From NCBI RefSeq assembly GCF_002157205.1, contig NZ_CP021358.1, positions 1,736,001 to 1,800,000 of the forward strand: 64,000 nt of DNA, read 5' to 3'. The position numbers were made by a program, and so were the translations under genes. Under the pieces are notes generated by a model. The model saw nothing but the letters and a program-made list of their open reading frames with translations, had not been told where the DNA came from and did not search any database. This document shows positions 17,435-25,699 of this stretch, piece after piece. The DNA is from Kushneria marisflavi (GTDB lineage: Bacteria > Pseudomonadota > Gammaproteobacteria > Pseudomonadales > Halomonadaceae). Numbering within the stretch: position 1 is the first letter of the stretch; each line of letters opens with the position of its first letter.

Positions 17435-18774
17435 GTCTGTCCTTGTGCCATCAACGCCTCGATGTCCCGAACCCGTTTGGGCACGCCCTCGGTCAGCACC
17501 TCGCAGCCCTGCGCCGTGACCGCCACATTGTCTTCAATACGAATGCCGATGCCACGCCACTGTTCGGCAATATCCAGATCATCGGGGATATAGAGCCCGG
17601 GCTCGACGGTCAGTACCATGCCGGGCGAGAGCACGCGTGACTCGCCTGACACCTGATAGGCGCCGACGTCATGCACATCCAGGCCCAGCCAGTGGGAGGT
17701 GCCGTGCAGATAAAAGCGCTTGTAGTGACCCTGCTCGACCACGGTCTCGACCGGGCCTTCTACCAGCCCCAGCGCCACCAGACCGGCGCTCAGATCACGC
17801 ACGACGCCCTCATGAATGCCCTTGATCGTGGCACCGGGGCGCACGGCACGAAGGGCACGCTGCTGGGCGCCGAGCACGATCTCGTAGAGCTGGCGCTGCG
17901 GCTCGCTAAAGCGGCCGCTGACCGGGAAGGTACGGGTGATGTCACCGGCATAGAGCGCGTACTCGGCGCCGGCATCCACCAGTACCAGATCACCCGAGGC
18001 CATCGCGGCATCGTTTTCGGTGTAGTGCAGAATACAGCCATTGGCACCGCTGCCCACGATGGTGGCATACGCCGGCGCGCGAGCGCCGGCCATGACGAAG
18101 GCGTACTCCAGTGTGGCCTGGAGCTGATATTCAAACATGCCGGGCCTGACGGCCTGCATGGCCTTGACGTGTGCCCGGGCGGTAATCTCACCGGCCTGAC
18201 GCATCAGCGCCAGTTCCTCATCGGATTTGATCAGACGCTGCTCATGGAGAATCACGTCGATATCGGCATAGCCCGAGGGCGCCGGCGGGCCACGCCGTTC
18301 GCGGGCCTTGAGACCGTCACGCATCTGTCCGGCCAGCGCCATCGCCCGATCATTATCAAGCGACAGATACAGGGTGCGCCGGCCTTCCAGAAGATCCATC
18401 AGCTGTTCATCAAGCGCTTCCAGCGGCCAGGCCTCATCCACACCGTAGCGAGTGACGGCCCGGCGTGGCCCGACCCGTTTGCCCGTCCAGGCCTCGGCGG
18501 CCGGGTCACGTGGCAGGCAAAACAGAACGCTCTCTCCCGCATCCCGACCGGGCAGCAGGACCAGCCACGCCTCCGGCTCGGGAAAGCCACAGAGATAGTG
18601 AAAGTCACTGTCCTGTCGAAACGGATACTCGCTGTCCTGATTGCGTACCGAAAGCCTGGCCGCCGGAACAAGAATGGCACTGTCTGATGCCACTTCCGAC
18701 ATCAGCCGCTCGCGGCGCTGTCGATACGCCTCGGTCGTGATGGGGACTGGTGTGCCCTGCTCTGCCTGTGTCAC
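17431..18774 (-). CDS. pepP: Xaa-Pro aminopeptidase
   Basis: A 447-residue dinuclear-metal peptidase removing N-terminal residues that precede proline. The N-terminal creatinase-like domain has SEYPFRQDSDFHYLCGFPEPEAW. The pita-bread domain shows the metal ligands in order: LVDAGAEYALYAGDITRTFP (Asp, Asp), HGTSHWLGLDVHD (His), TVEPGLYI (Glu) and GIRIEDN (Glu). It is followed by ubiH and ubiI with translational coupling, a conserved gammaproteobacterial arrangement. ygfB lies 92 bp upstream. Confidence 0.94.
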   Translation of the reverse strand: MTQAEQGTPVPITTEAYRQRRERLMSEVASDSAILVPAARLSVRNQDSEYPFRQDSDFHYLCGFPEPEAWLVLLPGRDAGESVLFCLPRDPAAEAWTGKRVGPRRAVTRYGVDEAWPLEALDEQLMDLLEGRRTLYLSLDNDRAMALAGQMRDGLKARERRGPPAPSGYADIDVILHEQRLIKSDEELALMRQAGEITARAHVKAMQAVRPGMFEYQLQATLEYAFVMAGARAPAYATIVGSGANGCILHYTENDAAMASGDLVLVDAGAEYALYAGDITRTFPVSGRFSEPQRQLYEIVLGAQQRALRAVRPGATIKGIHEGVVRDLSAGLVALGLVEGPVETVVEQGHYKRFYLHGTSHWLGLDVHDVGAYQVSGESRVLSPGMVLTVEPGLYIPDDLDIAEQWRGIGIRIEDNVAVTAQGCEVLTEGVPKRVRDIEALMAQGQT

Positions 18775-18866
18775 TTGATGCTCTCTCCCGTGACCGATGT
18801 TCTCACGACGTCTTCATCCGGCGCCTGTCTGTCGCTGACGCTCTCTGGTCAGACACGCCTCGTTGC

Positions 18867-19490
18867 TCAGTGACGCGTTTCGCCGTCACCGCTCAGACCT
18901 TCTTCCTTCAAGCCCTCTTCAAACGACTGCGCCGGCTTTTCGACATCCGGTTTGCCCGGATGCTGCTCGACATAAAGCATCAGCGCCGTCATGCGGGCGT
19001 GTTCGGTCAGCGCAAACAGGTCGTTTTCGTTTTCGCTGTTATCTTCGATGTCATCATCAATACGAGAGAGTTGCTCGATATCAGTCACGCCTTCCTGAAG
19101 CGGCGTTGACCAGGTCTTGCGCTGATCAGCATCGACTTCACCGGCCACTTCATGAAAGCCCTGACACCAAAGGGCGAGTGACTGCGCGCGCTCGGACAGT
19201 GAGAACAGCTCATCAGGCAGCAGCGGCTCGAAGCTCATCTCCTCGGCGTCCAGACGTTCTCTGGCAATCGCTCGCCAGGCCAGCAGTTTTTCACCGTCTT
19301 CGCGGGTGGCGGGTTCTTCCACGCCCAGTGCCGCGCAGATCAGGTTCAGCCAGTCCTCGGCACTGATGTCTTCAAGCGCCAGACGCGCGCACAGATAGCC
19401 ATCAAAGAAGGCCGGCGACTGCAGGCTGCCATGGGCTAGAAAAATATCGCTGATGGTGGCGAAGTCGAGGGCGTTATCACCGGACGGCAT
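18867..19490 (-). CDS. ygfB: YgfB/YecA family protein (UPF0149)
   Basis: A 207-residue acidic alpha-helical protein of the UPF0149 family; E. coli YgfB sits just upstream of pepP, as here. Family marks include the N-terminal HGSLQSPAFFDGYLCARL and the LWCQGFHEVAGE block. There is a long acidic segment (IDDDIEDNSENEND) and a charged C-terminal tail. In Pseudomonas a YgfB protein represses an amidase through AlpA, but nothing here shows the same role. It diverges from zapA over about 210 bp. Confidence 0.88.
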   Translation of the reverse strand: MPSGDNALDFATISDIFLAHGSLQSPAFFDGYLCARLALEDISAEDWLNLICAALGVEEPATREDGEKLLAWRAIARERLDAEEMSFEPLLPDELFSLSERAQSLALWCQGFHEVAGEVDADQRKTWSTPLQEGVTDIEQLSRIDDDIEDNSENENDLFALTEHARMTALMLYVEQHPGKPDVEKPAQSFEEGLKEEGLSGDGETRH

Positions 19491-19703
19491 ACTGCATCCC
19501 TTTACTGGTCGTTCCCGTAGCGGGAATCATGAACTATCGCCCGGGGGCCGCGCGTTGACCGCCCCCGGTCGTCTCTCTATAGTGGTGCTGCAAGCGCAGC
19601 AACATGGCATGGAGCTGAGTGGAACCCTCATCTGCAGGCCATCAGTGGCTGCCCACCATCTTAGCGTAACGGCCAGAGCTTGGCCCATATCGGAAGTGAT
19701 GTC

Positions 19704-20003
19704 ATGCCGCAAGGTCCTCGTCAGACCGCCGAAATCACCCTGATGGGTCAGAATTTTGTTGTCAGCTGTGCCCCCGGTGAAGAGCAGGCGCTGCATGAAG
19801 CGGCGCGCTATTTCGACCAGGCCATGGCCGGCATTCAGACCCGCGGTCGCACCATCAGCATCGACAAGGTCGCCATGATGGCCGGGCTGAACATTACCCA
19901 TGAGCTGCGTGATGAGACCCGACGCCGCAAGGAGCTCGAAGAAAGACTGGCCGGGCTTGATGAGCGCCTGCAAAAGGCCCTGGAGCGAAATCGTACCTCC
20001 TGA
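19704..20003 (+). CDS. zapA: Cell division protein ZapA
   Basis: A 99-residue FtsZ-ring-associated protein. The N-terminal domain (AEITLMGQNFVVSCAPGEEQALHEAARYFDQ in pieces) is followed by VAMMAGLNITHEL and a C-terminal coiled coil rich in Arg/Glu/Leu. The ATG at 19704 follows CGGAAGTG; an earlier ATG 24 nt upstream has no ribosome site. Followed by 6S RNA and the cyclo-ligase gene, the classic zapA-ssrS-ygfA order. Confidence 0.92.
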   Translation: MPQGPRQTAEITLMGQNFVVSCAPGEEQALHEAARYFDQAMAGIQTRGRTISIDKVAMMAGLNITHELRDETRRRKELEERLAGLDERLQKALERNRTS

Positions 20004-20047
20004 CAGCAGGCGGTCAACAGGGTAGCGCAGCCCCCCGGGATATCTGT

Positions 20048-20053
20048 TAGAAT
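20048..20053 (+). promoter_or_regulatory. -10 element of the 6S RNA promoter
   Basis: TAGAAT lies 6 bp before the predicted 6S 5' end (about 20060), close to the sigma-70 consensus TATAAT. I see no convincing -35 hexamer at the usual spacing. Confidence 0.55.
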
Positions 20054-20059
20054 TGCTTC

Positions 20060-20240
20060 GTTCTCTGGGGTGTTTGCCAGTTGTTATAGTCCCTCGAGCC
20101 TATGCGCAGTACCCAGGGGGCCACTATAAGTGGGCCTGTGTGCATGTCCGCGCGACGGAAAGCCTGATGGCCCACTTGCGGTCACCCACCTTGAACCAGT
20201 AGGTTCAGGGCCAGAACAACAGCGGCATTCTGGAGAACCC
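20060..20240 (+). ncRNA. ssrS: 6S RNA
   Basis: A transcript of about 180 nt between zapA and the cyclo-ligase gene, the conserved location of 6S RNA. The ends pair (GTTCTC 20060-20065 with GAGAAC 20233-20238). The family elements CTGGGGTGTTTGCCAG and AGTCCCTCGAGCC near the 5' end, and CACCTTGAACCAGTAGG with GGTTCAGGG near the 3' end, match the gammaproteobacterial 6S pattern. 6S binds sigma-70 RNA polymerase as a mimic of open promoter DNA and tunes growth-phase transcription. Exact ends are estimated from the closing stem. Confidence 0.93.
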
Positions 20241-20371
20241 TCATGTCAGTGCGCTGCGCACTTCCCGCGGATCAACCGCGCGCTCGCAGACTTCGCGCCT
20301 TGTCATTGCGCACTCCTCGCCCCCGGCGACGTTTTTTCTCTCCCCTGCTATCGCGTCCTGCCCATCCAGGC

Positions 20372-21001
20372 ATGGCACCACTGGCTGCTTGCGATGATCG
20401 CCCGGCACTGCGCCGCGAACTGCGCCGCCGTCGACGCACACTCGATGCTCGAGCCCAGCGTCTGGCGTCCATGGCACTGGTCCATCAATTGATGCAGCTA
20501 TCGTCGTTGCGATATGCACGCCATGTGGCGCTGTATCTGCCCGAAAAGGGTGAAATCGATCCAACTCCACTGGTGGACTGGCTGCATCGGCGCGGCATCC
20601 GGGTCTATCTGCCGGTATTACGTCCGCTGGTGGAAAACCGCCTGTGGTTCGTGCACTGGCGTCCGGATACCCACATGGTACTCAACCGCTTCGGAATCAC
20701 TGAACCCGACCTGCGCCAGAGCGGTCATCGCATTCGCCGTCTTCCGCCCTGGGCCATGGATGTGGTGCTGATGCCGCTGGTAGGTTTTGACGCGCAGGGC
20801 CATCGCCTTGGCATGGGCGGCGGCTTTTACGACCGCACCCTCGCCTTTGCCTCGAACACCTGCGGTCCGCGTCCGACCCTGATTGGTGTGGCGCACGACT
20901 GTCAGCAGGTTGAAGCGTTGCCCCACCAGCCATGGGATGTAAACCTCGACATGATCGTCAGCGACCGGCAGGTCCTCAGGCCACGCCCTGCCACGTCATG
21001 A
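20372..21001 (+). CDS. ygfA: 5-formyltetrahydrofolate cyclo-ligase
   Basis: A 209-residue ATP-dependent enzyme turning 5-formyl-THF into 5,10-methenyl-THF. The basic N-terminal ALRRELRRRRRTL, YLPEKGEIDPTPL, and the ATP/folate motif GHRLGMGGGFYDRTL followed by GVAHDCQQVEALP are diagnostic. The frame is open back to 20243, touching the 6S RNA 3' end. The chosen ATG 20372 fits the family length, but its ribosome site is weak and a farther upstream start cannot be excluded. Linkage of 6S RNA to this gene is conserved and suggests co-transcription. Confidence 0.9.
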   Translation: MAPLAACDDRPALRRELRRRRRTLDARAQRLASMALVHQLMQLSSLRYARHVALYLPEKGEIDPTPLVDWLHRRGIRVYLPVLRPLVENRLWFVHWRPDTHMVLNRFGITEPDLRQSGHRIRRLPPWAMDVVLMPLVGFDAQGHRLGMGGGFYDRTLAFASNTCGPRPTLIGVAHDCQQVEALPHQPWDVNLDMIVSDRQVLRPRPATS

Positions 21002-21033
21002 TATCGGATCAGCTTCCTTTTTCGGCGGCATAA

Positions 21034-21061
21034 AAAAACGCATCCTCCTGGATGCGTTTTT
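21034..21061. terminator. Bidirectional terminator after the cyclo-ligase gene
   Basis: A 12-bp perfect stem, A5-CGCATCC (21034-21045) with GGATGCG-T5 (21050-21061) and loop TCCT. It terminates the plus-strand cyclo-ligase transcript and the minus-strand small membrane gene that ends at 21136. Confidence 0.92.
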
Positions 21062-21135
21062 AAATGTTCTATCGCCGAGTGGCCCTTTTTGAGCCTTCCC
21101 GCCCCGAAACGATCCCTTATTCGATCACGACACAC

Positions 21136-21231
21136 CTAATACCCCATGACGCTCTGGGCATAGCCTGTGGCGACAACGCCCAGACCAAGAATGAGTACCA
21201 GGGTAAAGACCAGATCGGGTTTACGTCTCAT
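21136..21231 (-). CDS. 31-residue single-helix membrane protein
   Basis: An ATG at 21229-21231 preceded by GGAG at good spacing opens a 31-codon frame ending in TAG 21136-21138. The peptide begins MRRKPDLVFTLVLILGLG, a basic N-terminus followed by a hydrophobic helix, and ends in GYAQSVMGY. It resembles small conserved membrane proteins of this kind that I recall in Pseudomonas-like genomes, but that is memory, not a search. The gene stands alone between the terminator at 21034-21061 and ilvA. Function unknown. Confidence 0.72.
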   Translation of the reverse strand: MRRKPDLVFTLVLILGLGVVATGYAQSVMGY

Positions 21232-21385
21232 TACTGCTCCGTCACAACAGAAGAACGCACGAGGGAACGGCCCGAGCGGGCCGCGGCGGCGCCATCATAG
21301 TGTCACCGCCGAATCAGCACAATATCGCAGGCGATAACATTACATACCGTTGCATTTTTGTTGTGCCAAAGGCCCGCCCGGTGTC

Positions 21386-22900
21386 TCAGGAGACGAAAAG
21401 TCGATAGGCCGGATTGTCGGTTTCATGCCAGTAACGATAGCCGATCTCATCAAGACGCTGTTCAAGCGTGGCACAGTCGGCTTCCGGCACCTGCATGCCG
21501 ATCAGAACCCGGCCGTAGGCGGCACCGTGGTTACGATAATGGAACAGCGAGATGTTCCAGCCACCGGGCAGATGGTTCAGGAAATTCATCAGCGCGCCGG
21601 GGCGCTCCGGAAATTCGAAACGATAGAGACGCTCGCTGAACGGCTCCTGAGGTCGTCCGCCACCCAGATGGCGAATGTGCAGCTTGGCCAGCTCGTTGTC
21701 AGTGAGATCCTCAACGCTGTAGCCTGCCGCTTCAAGCCTTCGAACCACTTCCAGTCGATCCTCTCCACCGGGCTGCACCTGCACGCCGACGAAGATATGC
21801 GCCTGTCCGGCATCGGCATAGCGGTAGTTGAACTCCGTGACCATACGGCGGCCCAGCGCCTTGCAAAACGCCTTGAAGCTGCCCGGCCGCTCGGGAATGG
21901 TGACGGCCAGGATCGCCTCGCGCTGCTCGCCAAGCTCGGTGCGCTCGGCAATGTGCTGGAGGCGGTCAAAGTTGAGATTGGCCCCCGAGTTGATGGCGAT
22001 CAGTGTCTTGTCCCGAACGCCTTCGCGCTGGGCATATTTCTTGAGCCCGGCCAGTGACAGCGCCCCGGAGGTTTCCGAGACAGCGCGGGTGTCCTCGAAG
22101 ATATCCTTGACCGCGGCACACATCTCATCGGTATTGACGGTGATCACTTCGTCGACGTGATGGCGCAGGATTTCAAAGGGTGCCTCACCGATCTGGGACA
22201 CGGCCACACCCTCGGCAAAAAGCCCGACCTGATCCAGCGTGACCCGCTCGCCGGCCTCAAGGGCAGCCTTGAGACAGGCGGCGTCTTCGGGCTCCACGCC
22301 AATGACACGAATATCCGGACGCAGGTACTTGATATAGGCCGCCATGCCCGCCAGAAGGCCACCGCCACCGACCGGCGCAAAGACTGCATCGATCGGCCCC
22401 TGATGCTGGCGCAGAATCTCCATCGCCACCGTGCCCTGACCGGCGATCACATCCGGATGGTCAAAGGGCGGAATCCAGGTATAGCCATGCTCATTCATCA
22501 GCATCTGGGCATGCGTCAGGGCATCATTGAAGGAGTCACCCTTGAGCACCACCTTCGCCCCCCGGGCTCGTGCCGCCGAGACCTTGATTTCAGGCGTGAT
22601 GCGCGGCATGACGATCGTGGCATGAATACCCATGCGTTTGGCCGCCATCGACACGCCCTGAGCGTGATTGCCTGCCGAGGCCGTAATCACACCCTTCGCG
22701 CGCTGCTCGTCATTGAGCTGCGCCATGCAGTTATAGGCGCCGCGAATCTTGAAGGAGTAAACCGGCTGCAGATCCTCGCGCTTGAGAAGCACATGATTAT
22801 CAAGGCGTCTGGACATCTGTGGCATGTCGGAAAGGGGCGTTTCAACCGCCGCTTCGTAGACGCGGGCCTGAAGGATTCTCTTGGCGTAGGCTTCCAGCAT
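21386..22900 (-). CDS. ilvA: Threonine ammonia-lyase, biosynthetic
   Basis: A 504-residue PLP enzyme deaminating threonine to 2-oxobutanoate, the first step of isoleucine synthesis. The catalytic Lys is in LQPVYSFKIRGAYN, the phosphate loop is VGGGGLLAGMA, and two ACT-like regulatory repeats fill residues about 335-504 (ERPGSFKAFCKALG and ERPGALMNFLNHLPGG), so isoleucine feedback is expected. I place the start at ATG 22898-22900 (MLEAYAKRILQARVYE): it matches the Pseudomonas N-terminus and has AGGA 8 nt upstream. The frame is open 48 codons farther, but through a parS site and without ribosome sites. Confidence 0.93.
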   Translation of the reverse strand: MLEAYAKRILQARVYEAAVETPLSDMPQMSRRLDNHVLLKREDLQPVYSFKIRGAYNCMAQLNDEQRAKGVITASAGNHAQGVSMAAKRMGIHATIVMPRITPEIKVSAARARGAKVVLKGDSFNDALTHAQMLMNEHGYTWIPPFDHPDVIAGQGTVAMEILRQHQGPIDAVFAPVGGGGLLAGMAAYIKYLRPDIRVIGVEPEDAACLKAALEAGERVTLDQVGLFAEGVAVSQIGEAPFEILRHHVDEVITVNTDEMCAAVKDIFEDTRAVSETSGALSLAGLKKYAQREGVRDKTLIAINSGANLNFDRLQHIAERTELGEQREAILAVTIPERPGSFKAFCKALGRRMVTEFNYRYADAGQAHIFVGVQVQPGGEDRLEVVRRLEAAGYSVEDLTDNELAKLHIRHLGGGRPQEPFSERLYRFEFPERPGALMNFLNHLPGGWNISLFHYRNHGAAYGRVLIGMQVPEADCATLEQRLDEIGYRYWHETDNPAYRLFVS

Positions 22901-22969
22901 TCTCATATCCTGGGCAATGACTTGAGGGCGGCGCTGCGGGGCACCGGATGACATGACACGCGCGTGTGA

Positions 22970-22985
22970 TGTTTCACGTGAAACA
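22970..22985. promoter_or_regulatory. parS site 2 (ParB binding)
   Basis: A second perfect TGTTTCACGTGAAACA, located in the divergent gap between ilvA (start 22900) and rpiA (start 23093). A bound ParB could overlap the promoters there. Confidence 0.9.
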
Positions 22986-23092
22986 AAAAGCCCGAGGCGG
23001 GTACAGCACATGCAACCATCGACAGTGTCCACGGTAATCGCCATGATACGCCTGATGGGCCGCTGTAGAACATCATCAGATTCGGAGACACC

Positions 23093-23779
23093 ATGACATC
23101 CCAGGATCAGTCAGAGCTCAAGCGGGCAGTGGCGCAGGCAGCCGTGCAGGAAATTCGCTCGAAACTGCGTCGTGATACCGTGCTGGGGGTCGGCTCGGGC
23201 TCGACCGTCAACCTCTTCATCGAGGCACTGGCACCGCTTCGCGACGACTTCGCCGGCGCCGTGGCAAGCTCCACGGAAACCGAGCGTCGGCTCAGGGCCG
23301 CCGGCATTGAAGTATTTGATCTCAACCAGGCCGGCACGCTGAGTGTCTATGTCGACGGTGCCGACGAAATCGATCATGATTTTGCCATGATCAAGGGCGG
23401 GGGCGCGGCGCTGACCCGGGAAAAGATCGTGGCTGCCTGCGCAAAAGAGTTTATCTGTATTGCCGACGGTTCCAAGCTTGTACGCCAGCTGGGCGGCTTT
23501 CCGCTACCCGTTGAAGTCATCCCCATGGCACGCTCCTATGTGGCGCGTGAAATGGTCAAGCTCGGTTTCAGCCCCGTTTATCGACAGGGTGTGGTGACCG
23601 ACAACGGTCATCAGATCATCGATCTCTTTGATCAGCTCATTGATGACGCCCGGGAAATGGAAACCCGCATCAATCAGATTGCCGGCGTCGTCACCAACGG
23701 ATTGTTCGCTCATCGCGGCGCTGACCTGCTGCTGCTGGGCACTGCCGAAGGCGTCCAGCGCCTGATTCCTGAACGTTAG
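23093..23779 (+). CDS. rpiA: Ribose-5-phosphate isomerase A
   Basis: A 228-residue isomerase interconverting ribose-5-phosphate and ribulose-5-phosphate. The substrate loop [39 protein letters not shown] (catalytic Glu) and the DGSKLV block are intact. Gene order ilvA/rpiA in divergence is typical of Pseudomonas-like genomes. No strong terminator follows; a weak inverted repeat (CGCCGTGA/TCACGGCG) lies at 23801-23828. Confidence 0.95.
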   Translation: MTSQDQSELKRAVAQAAVQEIRSKLRRDTVLGVGSGSTVNLFIEALAPLRDDFAGAVASSTETERRLRAAGIEVFDLNQAGTLSVYVDGADEIDHDFAMIKGGGAALTREKIVAACAKEFICIADGSKLVRQLGGFPLPVEVIPMARSYVAREMVKLGFSPVYRQGVVTDNGHQIIDLFDQLIDDAREMETRINQIAGVVTNGLFAHRGADLLLLGTAEGVQRLIPER

Positions 23780-24043
23780 ACCCCTTTTTGCCCTCTTCTC
23801 CGCCGTGAATTACCAATGACTCACGGCGCATTGCCGTTTTGAAACACTCACTCACACTTTAACTGCAGAATATTACCTGCGTTTATCACTATTATCCGAG
23901 CGCCACAGCTACGCTGCATCCATCAGGGGCCTGATGGCCGCCACATCGATCGCTCATGACATGAATGCGCCATGACGGCACGATCTCCCAAGGCGACCGA
24001 ACGTTTCATCTCGAATATTCAATGACAAGAAAGAGGGTTTCAC

Positions 24044-24379
24044 ATGCGACAGAGCAGTGATCTTTCCGCCCGCTCGTACGTGCCGGCCACCCTGCATCAG
24101 CTGCGAAGGGCACTGCTGGAATCCCATGATGCGCTGGGTATTGAAGGCGTACGTGTCAGGGGCGCCGATCACTCCCTGCATTTCGAGCTGACCCGATGCG
24201 AAACCATCAGGCCATTGCTGAGCGTCTGGTTCAACGTTGAGCGTCATCAGTATACGCTGATGTGTCGAACCACCATTATTCCCCCGGGGCGCCCCATGAG
24301 CGATACCCGTGCGCGGCTGGCCGAATATCTCAACCACCATGCCTGGCAGCATGGCTGGCGTCAGGCGTCACGCCACTAG
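24044..24379 (+). CDS. Hypothetical protein, 111 residues
   Basis: The start at 24044 has a good AGAGGG ribosome site and codon use resembles neighbours. The protein has no signal peptide or membrane helix. It alternates basic helices (TLHQLRRALLESHDALGIE) and short strands (VRVRGADHSLHFELTRC, LMCRTTIIPPG), suggesting a small alpha/beta fold. The C-terminus is His/Trp-rich (YLNHHAWQHGWRQ). It converges with waaA; the two stop codons share the palindrome CTAG at 24376-24379. I do not recognise the family. Confidence 0.7.
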   Translation: MRQSSDLSARSYVPATLHQLRRALLESHDALGIEGVRVRGADHSLHFELTRCETIRPLLSVWFNVERHQYTLMCRTTIIPPGRPMSDTRARLAEYLNHHAWQHGWRQASRH

Positions 24380-25686
24380 CGCCCGCCTCCCGGCAACCGG
24401 TCATCCGCCAGCGGCCAGGGCTCGTGCAGCTCGCGAGCGCGAATCAGACGTCCCAGGTAGTCCCGCGTGTGTCCCAGCGCGCCACGGTTGGCTTCTACCA
24501 CCGCCAGCGCGTTGCGGCCCAGCGTGTCACGACGCACGTTGTCCAGCATAAGAGAGACCAGCGTCTCGCCCAGCATGCCGGCGCTTTCGACCTCTACCCT
24601 GGCATGCGCCTCCTCCAGCGTATCGGCCACATCGCCCAGACTTGAAAGCGACGGCCCGCTGATCACCGGCAGTCCAAGTGCTGCCGGCTCCAGCAGATTA
24701 TGCCCGCCGATATCGACCAGTGAGCCGCCCACAAAGGCGATATCACAAGCCGCATAAAAGGTCATCAGCTCACCCATGGTATCGCCGAGATAAACCTGAG
24801 TGTCACGTTCAATGACCTCTTCTTCACTACGGCGGGCCATCGACATGCCTCGGTCGAAACACAGCCCGGCCACCTCATCAAAACGTTGCGGATGACGTGG
24901 CACCAGAATCAGCAGCGCATCGGGAAAGCGGGCCAGAAGGCGCTCATGTGCGGCCAGAAGCTGCTCCTCTTCGCCCTCGTGGGTTGACCCCGCCACCCAG
25001 ACCGGACGATCACCGATCTGGCTGCGAAGGTCATCGCCATGGTCAAAAACGTGTTCATCGACGTGCAGGTCATACTTGAGCGCGCCGGTCACGTTGAGCC
25101 GTCGCGCCGAGACCCCGAGTGTGCGAAAGCGCTTGGCGTCCTCGGCAGATTTGGCGCCCACCCAGGCCAGTCGGCGAATCGCCTCACCCATCAGCTTCGA
25201 AAAGCGCTGATAGCGGGCAAAGCCGCGCTCGGTAATGCGGGCGTTGACGATGGTGACCGGCACACCGGCCATCGCGCAGGCGTAGATCAGGTTGGGCCAG
25301 ATTTCGGTTTCAACGATGATGGCGATTTCAGGTGCCAGCCGCTGCACAAAGCGCCGGGTGGCACCGGGAAAATCCAGTGCCACGAAATGATGGGTCACCA
25401 GATCGCCAAACAGCGTCTGCACCTGGCGAGCGCCGGTGGCGGTCATGGTGGTCACGACCACCCGGTGCTCGGGATAGTCATCGATCAGCGAGCGGATCAG
25501 TGGCCGGGCGGTAATCACCTCCCCCACGGAGGCGGCATGCACCCACAGTACACGCTCCTCCTGATAGGACGGAATACGCCCCAACCGCTCGCCGCGAGGA
25601 TGATTCTCCAGATGTTCACGGCGCAGGCGGCGCCAGATCAGCGGTGACAGCGCGTACAAAAGGGCCGAATAGAGACGTCTTCCCAC
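24376..25686 (-). CDS. waaA: 3-deoxy-D-manno-octulosonic acid (Kdo) transferase
   Basis: A 436-residue inner-membrane-associated GT30 enzyme that attaches Kdo to lipid IVA. The start is a GTG at 25684-25686 with AGGAG upstream, 13 bp after hldE. The N-terminal hydrophobic helix (LYSALLYALSPLIW) is followed by VLWVHAASVGEV with the catalytic Glu, VETEIWPNLI, VAGSTHEGEEEQLL, and DIGGHNLLEPAALG. The frame is open to 25884 inside hldE but that part is unlike the family. E. coli WaaA adds two Kdo units, whereas the Haemophilus enzyme adds one that KdkA phosphorylates; the neighbouring kdkA favours the second mode. Confidence 0.93.
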   Translation of the reverse strand: MGRRLYSALLYALSPLIWRRLRREHLENHPRGERLGRIPSYQEERVLWVHAASVGEVITARPLIRSLIDDYPEHRVVVTTMTATGARQVQTLFGDLVTHHFVALDFPGATRRFVQRLAPEIAIIVETEIWPNLIYACAMAGVPVTIVNARITERGFARYQRFSKLMGEAIRRLAWVGAKSAEDAKRFRTLGVSARRLNVTGALKYDLHVDEHVFDHGDDLRSQIGDRPVWVAGSTHEGEEEQLLAAHERLLARFPDALLILVPRHPQRFDEVAGLCFDRGMSMARRSEEEVIERDTQVYLGDTMGELMTFYAACDIAFVGGSLVDIGGHNLLEPAALGLPVISGPSLSSLGDVADTLEEAHARVEVESAGMLGETLVSLMLDNVRRDTLGRNALAVVEANRGALGHTRDYLGRLIRARELHEPWPLADDRLPGGGR

Positions 25687-25699
25687 GAGGGATCTACTC

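Noticed and set aside
17671..18687. 338-codon open frame on the plus strand
   Set aside because: Antisense to pepP; all five metal ligands of pepP are present on the other strand.
20130..20492. 120-codon plus-strand frame across the 6S RNA and the cyclo-ligase 5' part
   Set aside because: Overlaps conserved 6S structure and a different frame of the cyclo-ligase.
21064..21300. 78-codon plus-strand frame after the cyclo-ligase terminator
   Set aside because: No ribosome site and no hydrophobic or domain pattern; the opposite strand carries a convincing 31-residue membrane protein.
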